The notes beneath the pieces were generated by a model. The model was not told the DNA's origin. It searched no databases and saw only the letters and a program-made list of their open reading frames with translations. A DNA stretch of 64,000 bases from Mangrovimicrobium sp033283325 (GTDB taxonomy: Bacteria; Pseudomonadota; Gammaproteobacteria; Pseudomonadales; Halieaceae). The position numbers were made by a program, and so were the translations under genes. The stretch lies in the NCBI GenBank assembly GCA_033283325.1, contig JAWMQO010000001.1, forward strand, positions 496,001 through 560,000. Reading direction: 5' to 3'. Below, one piece after another: positions 53,648 through 60,661 of this stretch (position 1 is its first letter; every line of letters starts with the position of its first letter).

Positions 53648-54274
53648 TCAGGGGCGTTTACCCGAACCGACAGTTTCGAGCAGGGTGTTGATCATCCAGC
53701 CGATCAAGGCGCTGGCGCGCTCTGGGGGAAGTTGCCAGTCGGTAATGAGGCGTTCGTAATAGGGTGGGTTCCAGAACAGGTCGAGCATGGCGGCCACTTC
53801 GGCCTGACCCTCCTCGGAGGCGTCCGGCATGGAGCGCTTGACGGATTCCAGCAGCGCGATGCGCCGCTCCTCGTCCATGGAAGCGAAGGTCGGGTCCTGT
53901 TCAGGCTGGGTGCGGGTGGAAAAGGCCGACAGGAAGTGGAACATGTGGGCGGTGGTGTCGGCGAAGTCTTCCATTCGCAGGGTGCTGAGGTCGATACCCG
54001 AGTCAATGACCAGGCGCTGCATGACCGAGTCGCGCAGGTTGCGCTCAGTGGTAAAGTGGCGGTAGACAGTACGCTCGCTTACCCCGGCGCTCTCGCTGAC
54101 CGCGCGAGCGGTGAGATTGGTCCAGTCCCAGGTCGGGAAGCTGCGTACCAGCTCGACTCCGGCGAGAATGATCCGCTCACGGGTATCTGCTGTCTGTTGC
54201 TGTCGAAGGGGGCTGTTATAGCTGCGCTTGCGTGGCGCCTCCCCGTTCTTATTTGAGCTCGTGGATGAAGTCAT
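53648..54274 (-). CDS. TetR-family transcriptional regulator
   Basis: A 208-residue TetR protein. Basic N-terminus, then the helix-turn-helix in TARAVSESAGVSERTVYRHF, followed by a helical ligand domain. ATG 54274 is chosen at MTSSTSSNK; the in-frame stretch upstream crosses the promoter of the divergent thiolase gene. It may control the thiolase/E2 unit, whose promoter is adjacent, or the P450 electron-transfer genes. Confidence 0.88.
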   Translation of the reverse strand: MTSSTSSNKNGEAPRKRSYNSPLRQQQTADTRERIILAGVELVRSFPTWDWTNLTARAVSESAGVSERTVYRHFTTERNLRDSVMQRLVIDSGIDLSTLRMEDFADTTAHMFHFLSAFSTRTQPEQDPTFASMDEERRIALLESVKRSMPDASEEGQAEVAAMLDLFWNPPYYERLITDWQLPPERASALIGWMINTLLETVGSGKRP

Positions 54275-54348
54275 CGCGGCATCGTTTTCAGGTTGGACAG
54301 CCAAGCATAGCAGAAGCTGGCGCGAGAGGTCAGGCGGGGGCTGCGGCG

Positions 54349-54377
54349 TTGAACCGCTATGGCAAGCTGTGTATAGT
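54349..54377 (+). promoter_or_regulatory. Promoter for the thiolase/E2 unit
   Basis: TTGAAC (54349-54354) and TATAGT (54372-54377) with an ideal 17-base spacer lie 54 bases upstream of the thiolase ATG. It sits in the 156-base divergent gap with the TetR gene. Confidence 0.55.
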
Positions 54378-54430
54378 CTCGGCACGCTGCAACAGCCCTG
54401 TATCGCATTAAAATTACCAGGAGACGAGCC

Positions 54431-55684
54431 ATGTCAGAAGCGCTGATTATCGATGCGGTGCGCACCCCGCGCGCCATAGGAAAACCCGGTAAAGGCGCGT
54501 ATTCAGGGCTCCATCCCCACCATCTCGCCGCCACTGTGATGGCCGCGCTGCGTGATCGCAACCAGCTGGACACCGCCCAGGTCGACGACATTATCTGGGG
54601 TACCAGCGCGCAGAAAAGCAAGCAGGGCGGTGACATGGGCCGGATGGCCGCCCTTGCAGCGGGCTTCGATCCCCGCGCCAGCGGCGTGACCCTCGACCGC
54701 TTCTGTGGCAGTGGCCTCACCGCAGTCAGCCTCGCCGCCGGCCAGTTGAAAGCCGGCTTCGAAGACCTGCTGATCGCCGGCGGAACCGAGATGATGTCGC
54801 TGATCACCGAGTCCGGCATGGCGGAAATGAAAGCCGGCCTGCCGATCCTTGGCATGAGCATTGGCAACCCCAAGCTGCAGGCACTGCATCCCCAGTCCCA
54901 CCAGGGCCTCTGTGCCGACGCCATCGCCTCGCTGGAAGGCATTAGCCGTGAAGACCTCGACGCCTTCGCACTGGAAAGCCAGCGCCGTGCGGCTGTCGCC
55001 ATTGCGGAAGGTCGTTTCGACCGCTCACTGGTACCGGTGCTGGACGAGGAGGGCAAGGTCATCCTCGACAAGGAACAGTACCCGCGGCCGCAGACCACCG
55101 CGGAGGACCTCGCCGCGCTGGAGCCCAGCTTCAGCAAAATTGCCGATTTCCCCGCACCGGGCGGTGAGTTGACCTTCCGCCAGTTGATCAACCTGCGCTA
55201 CCCCGACCTCGAGATCAGGAACGTGCACCACGCGGGCAGTTCCTCGGGCGTCGTGGACGGCGCCGCGGCGCTGCTGCTGGCCAGCACGGACTACGCCAAG
55301 GCCCACGGCCTGAAGCCGCGTGCCAGGGTCGTTGCCGCCACCAACCTCGGCGACGATCCGACCCTGATGCTGAACGCGCCGGTACCTTCCGTACGCAAGC
55401 TGCTCGAGCGCACCGGGCTGACTATCGACGATATCGACCTGATCGAAGTGAATGAAGCCTTTGCCGTTGTGGTGGAGAAGTTCATCCGCGATCTCGGCGT
55501 CGACCGCGAAAAGATCAATGTCAATGGCGGGGCGATTGCCCTCGGTCACCCCATCGGCGCGACTGGCGCCGTGTTGATCGGCACGGTGCTCGACGAACTG
55601 GAGCGCCGCGACCTTCAGCGCGGCCTGGTGACCATGTGCGCCGCGGGTGGAATGGCGCCGGCGATCCTGATCGAGCGAGTTTGA
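54431..55684 (+). CDS. Acetyl-CoA C-acyltransferase (thiolase)
   Basis: A 417-residue classical thiolase. The acylation cysteine is in LDRFCGSGLTAVSLAAG, the C-terminal base/His motif GGAIALGHPIGATGAVL and the second catalytic Cys in GLVTMCAAGGMAPAIL. It cleaves a 3-oxoacyl-CoA with CoA to release acetyl- or propionyl-CoA. ATG 54431 with AGGAG upstream. It is followed 24 bases later by the E2-like gene. In contrast to the thiolase-like protein at 36383, its catalytic cysteines are intact. Confidence 0.95.
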   Translation: MSEALIIDAVRTPRAIGKPGKGAYSGLHPHHLAATVMAALRDRNQLDTAQVDDIIWGTSAQKSKQGGDMGRMAALAAGFDPRASGVTLDRFCGSGLTAVSLAAGQLKAGFEDLLIAGGTEMMSLITESGMAEMKAGLPILGMSIGNPKLQALHPQSHQGLCADAIASLEGISREDLDAFALESQRRAAVAIAEGRFDRSLVPVLDEEGKVILDKEQYPRPQTTAEDLAALEPSFSKIADFPAPGGELTFRQLINLRYPDLEIRNVHHAGSSSGVVDGAAALLLASTDYAKAHGLKPRARVVAATNLGDDPTLMLNAPVPSVRKLLERTGLTIDDIDLIEVNEAFAVVVEKFIRDLGVDREKINVNGGAIALGHPIGATGAVLIGTVLDELERRDLQRGLVTMCAAGGMAPAILIERV

Positions 55685-55708
55685 GAAAAGATTTCCCGGA
55701 GAGAAAGA

Positions 55709-56446
55709 ATGAGCAACGACAGCATGCTGCCCTGGCCCGAAGATGATTACAGCGCCTACGGGCCTGTAGAAGAGCAGGCCCTGGGCAAGATCCAGCAATA
55801 CGTTGGCAAGGTCATGCACCGCAACTGGAGCATGATTCCCCACGTTACCCATAACGACGAAGTCGACATCACTGATTTCGAACTACGCCGCAAGGCCTGG
55901 AACGCGGATAATCCGGAGCAGAAGCGCACCCTGCTGCCCGCGCTGATGAAGGCCAGCGTGGACCTGCTCAAGCAGTACCCCCAGTTCAACTGTTCGTTCA
56001 GCGCCGATGGTACCAAACTCTACCAGAAGCAGTACTTCAACATCGGGTTTGCGGTGGACATCCCCGGTGGACTGCTGGTGCCGGTCGTCCGCGATTGCGA
56101 CAAGAAGTCCATGGACGAGATCACCGGGGAGATCGTTGCCCTCTCGGAAAAGGCGCGCGGCAAGGGCCTGGCCATGCAGGAGATGTCAGGCGGATGTTTT
56201 ACGCTCTCATCGCTGGGGCATATTGGCGGCACCTCCTTCTCACCGATCATCAATGCGCCTGAAGTGGCGATTCTGGGGATCACCCGGACGCAGCAGCGCT
56301 TCCTGCCGGACGCCGATGGCAATCCGGTGTTGCGGCAGATGCTGCCGCTGTCGCTGAGCTACGATCACCGGGTGATCAATGGCGCGGACGCGGCGCGATT
56401 CCTGAAAGGGATGTCCGACTGGCTGGCTGAATTCCAGTTCAGCTAG
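55709..56446 (+). CDS. Stand-alone E2-type acyltransferase catalytic domain
   Basis: A 245-residue protein matching only the catalytic domain of 2-oxoacid dehydrogenase E2 (dihydrolipoyl acyltransferase). It has HRNWSMIPHVTHNDEVDIT, the Asp/Ser segment FNIGFAVDIPGGLLVPVV, and the catalytic SYDHRVINGADAARF with His220. No lipoyl domain or E1/E3-binding segment is present, and the N-terminus starts directly at the catalytic domain. E2 domains transfer acyl groups between lipoamide and CoA. The thiolase partner suggests another acyl donor, but this is unknown. It ends at a strong terminator. Confidence 0.88.
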   Translation: MSNDSMLPWPEDDYSAYGPVEEQALGKIQQYVGKVMHRNWSMIPHVTHNDEVDITDFELRRKAWNADNPEQKRTLLPALMKASVDLLKQYPQFNCSFSADGTKLYQKQYFNIGFAVDIPGGLLVPVVRDCDKKSMDEITGEIVALSEKARGKGLAMQEMSGGCFTLSSLGHIGGTSFSPIINAPEVAILGITRTQQRFLPDADGNPVLRQMLPLSLSYDHRVINGADAARFLKGMSDWLAEFQFS

Positions 56447-56460
56447 AAGGCCTTTTCACG

Positions 56461-56498
56461 AGCCAAAAAAAACCGCCATCTGGCGGTTTTTTTTGGCT
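56461..56498. terminator. Long bidirectional terminator
   Basis: An 18-bp perfect stem from AGCCA8CCGCCA to TGGCGGT8GGCT with a 2-base turn. A and T tracts flank the GC core, so it can end the E2 gene and the convergent CoA-ligase gene. Confidence 0.93.
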
Positions 56499-56530
56499 TT
56501 CGCCCACGGGTGGGCGATTCATATGAAGTA

Positions 56531-58030
56531 TCAGCCTTCCTGGAACATCGCCCGAACCTGGCGGCGCAGCAGCTTGCCCATTTCGTTGTAAGGCAGTTCG
56601 TCCACCACCAGGATCTTTTCCGGCACCCGCGAGGAGCGCAGGCGATCCTTGACCAGGGCGCACAACTCTTCGTCGCTGGGGCGTTCGTGGCCCGGGCGAA
56701 CGACTACGGCGATACCCACGGCCTCGCCCCACTCAGTAGAGGGGATACCCACGGCAACGGATTCAGCGATGGCCGGGTGGGCGTCGAGCACGTCCTCGAT
56801 CTCGCCGGGGGAGATATTCTCCCCGCCGCGGACGATGACGTCGTCGGCACGGCCAGCCAGGAAGAGGTAGCCGTCGGAATCCAGCCAGCCGGCGTCGCGG
56901 GTGGGGAACCAGCCATCGGCGTCCAGCGCCGAGCGCTCGCGGTACTCACCGGAGACCTGCTCGCCGCGCACGTAGATCTCACCGCGCTCGCCCGCCGGCA
57001 GCACATTGCCGTCTTCGTCGCGGATTTCAAGCTCGATGGTGGGCAGGGGCCGGCCGACTGAAGCCAGACGCGCGCGCACTTCCGGCTCGTCGGAGAAGAA
57101 CGCGACACGGTGGTCGTCGGGACCCAGCAGGGCGATGGTGGAGCTGGTCTCGGTGAGGCCGTAGGCGTTGGTGAAGTCGGTGACCGGGAACAGCTCCAGG
57201 GCCTTGAGGATCAGTTCCGGGGGCATGCGACCGCCGCCGTAGGCGATGGCGCGCAGGCCGGAGAGCTTCCCGGCCTTTTCCTCGTCGAGGCACTCGATAA
57301 TGCGCGAGAGCATGGTCGGTACGACGAAGGCGTTGGTGACTTTCTCCTCCGCCGCCAGGCGTACCCACTCATCCGGCTCGAAGGCCGGCAGCATCACGAT
57401 GCGCCGCATGGCGTAGATCGAGCTCATCAGCGCGGAGATGCCGGCGATGTGGTAGGGCGGCACGCAGACCAGCTGGGCGTCGTCCGGGTCGGCGGACATG
57501 AAATCCACGGTGCCGAGGATGTAGCCGAGCAGGTTGGAGTGGCGCAGCAGGGCAGCTTTCGGCGCGGCGGTAGTGCCGCTGGTGAAGATCTGTGCCGCGA
57601 TGCCTTCGCCCTCGTGCTCTTCGCCGGAGGCCTTGGGAGCAGCTTCCTCTGCGGCGGCGATAAAGCCATCGCGGCTGAGGAAGGTGTGGCCCGCGTCACC
57701 GTTCAGGCGCTGGGCGCGATCGGTATCGCCGATCACCAGGGCCGGTGCCACGCGTCCGAGCAGGGCCCCGAGGTCCTCATCCGCCAGCCGGTAGTTCAGG
57801 GGAACGTAGGGAACACCCGCCAGCGCCGCGCCAAACAGCGCGATGGGCGCGGCAGCGCTGCTCTCGTCGAGCAGGGCAACATGCTTGCAGCCAGCGTTGG
57901 TGATGATATCCGCGGCGCCCCGGGCGGCAGCGGCCAGTTCACCGTAGGACCAGCGGCGTCCGTCGCAGACGAGACCAATCCGCTCCGGATCGGCGTCTGA
58001 GGCCATCTGTAGGAGAAGGAAAATGTTCAT
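56531..58030 (-). CDS. Acyl-CoA synthetase / AMP-dependent ligase
   Basis: A 499-residue class I adenylate-forming enzyme. The phosphate loop IFTSGTTAAPKAALLRH is near residue 150, with YGLTETSS, GRADDVIVRGGENISPGEIE and the C-terminal Lys region NEMGKLLRR. It activates a carboxylate to its CoA ester; the substrate is not deducible. ATG 58030. It is the third gene of the minus-strand unit CaiB, small protein, ligase, with 9 bases after the small gene. Confidence 0.94.
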   Translation of the reverse strand: MNIFLLLQMASDADPERIGLVCDGRRWSYGELAAAARGAADIITNAGCKHVALLDESSAAAPIALFGAALAGVPYVPLNYRLADEDLGALLGRVAPALVIGDTDRAQRLNGDAGHTFLSRDGFIAAAEEAAPKASGEEHEGEGIAAQIFTSGTTAAPKAALLRHSNLLGYILGTVDFMSADPDDAQLVCVPPYHIAGISALMSSIYAMRRIVMLPAFEPDEWVRLAAEEKVTNAFVVPTMLSRIIECLDEEKAGKLSGLRAIAYGGGRMPPELILKALELFPVTDFTNAYGLTETSSTIALLGPDDHRVAFFSDEPEVRARLASVGRPLPTIELEIRDEDGNVLPAGERGEIYVRGEQVSGEYRERSALDADGWFPTRDAGWLDSDGYLFLAGRADDVIVRGGENISPGEIEDVLDAHPAIAESVAVGIPSTEWGEAVGIAVVVRPGHERPSDEELCALVKDRLRSSRVPEKILVVDELPYNEMGKLLRRQVRAMFQEG

Positions 58031-58039
58031 TGCGGGCTG

Positions 58040-58330
58040 TCAGTCGGAGGAGGGCAGGGACTTGGCGTCCTTGATGGACAGGGCGACGCCGCCGAGGGAC
58101 AGCGAGCCCTTGCCGGCCTTGACGCACAGCAGTTCAACCGTGCCCGCTTCATCGACGTAGCGCTTGCCCATGGCAGTGCCTTCGGCGAATTCGGGGCTCG
58201 GCTCGCCGGCATCGGCGGGCTTATCGTCGACCATGGGCTGGCCGCCGCATTCGACGACGCCATCAGTGCCACGGATGACCATGACTTCGGTGTCACAGAC
58301 GGCGCTTTTCAGTTTGCTTCCAGGTTTCAT
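58040..58330 (-). CDS. Small conserved cysteine protein beside CoA ligase
   Basis: A 96-residue protein with Cys12, Cys28 and Cys69. Recognisable segments are KSAVCDTEVMVIRG, ECGGQPM, GKRYVDEAG, VELLCVKAGKGSLSLGG. I recall similar small proteins next to acyl-CoA synthetase genes in other bacteria, including actinobacteria, but no assigned function. The spaced cysteines and beta-rich pattern suggest a metal site or redox role. ATG 58330, 34 bases after the CaiB stop and 9 bases before the ligase start. Confidence 0.78.
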   Translation of the reverse strand: MKPGSKLKSAVCDTEVMVIRGTDGVVECGGQPMVDDKPADAGEPSPEFAEGTAMGKRYVDEAGTVELLCVKAGKGSLSLGGVALSIKDAKSLPSSD

Positions 58331-58364
58331 AGTGCTCTCGTTACTGCTTGCTTGTTGACCGGAA

Positions 58365-59591
58365 TCAGGCGATGGCGCCCAGTTCCTTGAGTTTCTCGAT
58401 CTGTTCCCATTCCATGCCCATCTCCATCAGCACCAGTTCGGTGTGCTCGGAGGCTTCGGGGGCGCGGGTGGTCTGGACCGGTTCGTGGTTGAATTGTACC
58501 GGACCGCGGACCAGTTTTATCGGGTCGCCGCCGTCGGCCGGTTCCACTTCGAATACCAGGTCGTTGGCCAGGGCCTGTTCGTCCTGGGCGATCTGCGCGA
58601 GGCTGAGCACCGGGGTCCACTGGCCGCTGTAGGTCTTCAGGTGTTCGCGCCAGTAGTCGAAGGGTTTCTTGGCAAATTCCTCGACGATTATATCGCTGGC
58701 GGGCTCCCAGTTCTTCATCAGCGCCTCGACGGTGGAGAAGCGTTCGTCCTCCGCCAGTTCCGGACGGCCGATGTGCTCGAAGAAGCTGCGGATGTGCGGC
58801 CCGGGGGTCAGGGTGCACATGTTGATGGTTTCGCCATCGGAGGTGGTGAAGTTGCCCATGAAGGGGTTGCCGGGGTTGCCGCCGGAACGCGGCATGCTGA
58901 CGCCCGGGAATTCGGTGCCGTCCAGGGCCATGTCGATGGAGGTGCCCGCTGCCCAGCAGGCGGTGCTGAGCAGGGAGACGTCCAGTTCCAGGCCTTCGCC
59001 GGTGCGCTCGCGGTTGAACAGGGCTGCGGAGATGCCGCCGGCGATGAACATGGCGCCGATGGAGTCGCCGAAGGCCGGGATGCCCTGGCTGATGGGACCG
59101 CTCAGTTCCTTCGGGGTGAAGGCCTTGGCGATGCCGCTGCGGTTCCAGAACGCGGTGCCGTCGAAGCCGCCGAAGTCACGCTCCGGGCCCTTGTCGCCAA
59201 AGGCGCTGCCGCGGGCGTAAATAATATTGGGGTTGATCGCCTTGATATGTTCGTAATCGAACTTCATGCGCTGGCGCTGCCTGGGGAGGTAGTTGGTCAG
59301 GAATACGTCCGCAGTCTTGGCCAGTTCATAAATCACTTCCATGCCTTCAGGCTTGGAAATATCGACACCGACACTGCGCTTGCCGCGGTTGGGGTGCTCG
59401 ACAAAGGGGCTGCGCTTGGGGTTCACATCGGCGCCGGCCATGCGGATGAAGCCGCGCTGGGTGTCGCCGCGCACCGGGTGCTCGATCTTGATTACGTCGG
59501 CGCCCCAGTCGGCGAGGATGGCACCGGCCGCGGGAACGTAAGTGAACTGAGCGACTTCGAGGACTTTTACGCCCTTCATCACCTGAGTCAT
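58365..59591 (-). CDS. CaiB/BaiF family (class III) CoA-transferase
   Basis: A 408-residue family III CoA-transferase. Seen: GVKVLEVAQFTYVPAAGAILADWGADVIKIEHP at the N-terminus, PNRGKRSVGVDIS, the FGDKGPERD loop and GIPAFGDSIGAMFIAGGISAALFNRE with the likely catalytic Asp. It moves CoA between acyl donors and an acceptor acid, for instance a C5-C10 branched or cyclic acid. ATG 59591 with GGAGG upstream. Head of the CaiB, small protein, ligase operon, divergent from an SDR gene. Confidence 0.92.
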   Translation of the reverse strand: MTQVMKGVKVLEVAQFTYVPAAGAILADWGADVIKIEHPVRGDTQRGFIRMAGADVNPKRSPFVEHPNRGKRSVGVDISKPEGMEVIYELAKTADVFLTNYLPRQRQRMKFDYEHIKAINPNIIYARGSAFGDKGPERDFGGFDGTAFWNRSGIAKAFTPKELSGPISQGIPAFGDSIGAMFIAGGISAALFNRERTGEGLELDVSLLSTACWAAGTSIDMALDGTEFPGVSMPRSGGNPGNPFMGNFTTSDGETINMCTLTPGPHIRSFFEHIGRPELAEDERFSTVEALMKNWEPASDIIVEEFAKKPFDYWREHLKTYSGQWTPVLSLAQIAQDEQALANDLVFEVEPADGGDPIKLVRGPVQFNHEPVQTTRAPEASEHTELVLMEMGMEWEQIEKLKELGAIA

Positions 59592-59623
59592 TCTTATACC
59601 TCCGGAATATTTATGCGCCGTGA

Positions 59624-59673
59624 ATTATACAGAACAGCGAGTTTTTGCATAGTTCTGTTCCCTGCGGTATAAC
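59624..59673. promoter_or_regulatory. Divergent promoters with inverted repeat between CaiB and SDR genes
   Basis: On the plus strand TTGCAT (59645-59650) and TATAAC (59668-59673) are spaced 17 bases apart and serve the SDR. On the minus strand a perfect TATAAT (59629-59624) serves CaiB. The inverted repeat ACAGAAC (59629-59635) with GTTCTGT (59652-59658) spans the centre and could be a regulator site. Confidence 0.5.
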
Positions 59674-59735
59674 AGTGCGCCCCCACACGGGCAAGTTTGC
59701 CTACCCCACCAGAATTTCCCGGGAGATAACTACAT

Positions 59736-60515
59736 ATGAAGATCGATTCCTCACTGTCCGCCGTGGTGACCGGCGGCGCTTCGGGCCTCGGATTTGCCAC
59801 GGTGCAGGCACTGCGCGCGGCCGGCGTCAAGGTCGCAATCTTCGACCTGAACCCGGAGACCGGCGAAAAGGCCGCCGAGGAAACCGGCTCGATCTTCTGC
59901 CAGACCGACGTGCTCTCCGACGAGAGCGTGGATGCCTCCTTCGCCAAAGCCCGTGAAGCCAATGGCCAGGAACGCATCCTCGTCTGCTGTGCTGGCGGCG
60001 GCAACGCCATCCCCACCGCGCGCCGCGACAAGAAGACCGGCGAGATCAATATTTTCCCCTCCGATGCTTTCGAGTGGGTGCTCAAGCTCAACACCGTTGG
60101 TACCTTCCGCTGCATTACCCGCGCGGCAGCGGGCATGATGGAACTGGAGCCCATCGACGGCGAACGCGGCGTTTGCATCAACACCGCTTCCGCGGCGGCT
60201 ACCGAGGGCCAGATGGGGCAGGCAGCCTACTCCGCGGCCAAGGCGGCAATCGTCGGCATGACCCTGACCATCGCCCGCGATCTCTCCCGCGAGGGCATCC
60301 GGGTGAACACCATCCAGCCGGGCATCTTCAACACCCCGGCGATGGCCCGCGCCACCCCGGAAATGATCGAGGCGCTCGGCGGCATGGTGCCCTTCCCGAA
60401 ACGCCTGGGGGACGCCTCCGAGTACGCCAGCATGGCGCTGGAGATGGTCCGCAACGGCTACATCAACGGTGAGACCGTGCGCCTCGATGGCGCGATCCGC
60501 ATGCAGCCCCGCTAA
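59736..60515 (+). CDS. SDR of the 3-hydroxyacyl-CoA dehydrogenase type II kind
   Basis: A 259-residue SDR. VVTGGASGLGFATVQAL, FDLNPETGEKAAEE (NAD-selecting Asp), NTASAAATEGQ and the YxxxK in AYSAAKAAIVG are present. The insertion after CCAGGG and the GIFNTPAM segment resemble HSD17B10-type 3-hydroxyacyl-CoA dehydrogenases, which oxidise 3-hydroxyacyl-CoA and hydroxysteroids. ATG 59736. It would supply the 3-oxoacyl-CoA for the thiolase. Confidence 0.9.
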   Translation: MKIDSSLSAVVTGGASGLGFATVQALRAAGVKVAIFDLNPETGEKAAEETGSIFCQTDVLSDESVDASFAKAREANGQERILVCCAGGGNAIPTARRDKKTGEINIFPSDAFEWVLKLNTVGTFRCITRAAAGMMELEPIDGERGVCINTASAAATEGQMGQAAYSAAKAAIVGMTLTIARDLSREGIRVNTIQPGIFNTPAMARATPEMIEALGGMVPFPKRLGDASEYASMALEMVRNGYINGETVRLDGAIRMQPR

Positions 60516-60661
60516 GCGCGGACAGCTCAGCCGGGGGGTGGGAGTTTCCACCCCAGACAAAAGACTCTTCATAGTGGCGCGCGGCGCGCGAGCGTATACT
60601 GCTCGTGTTGCCGGGCGCCTGCCTGCGCCTGCGAATTCCAATAAGACGGGTCAGGAACAGT

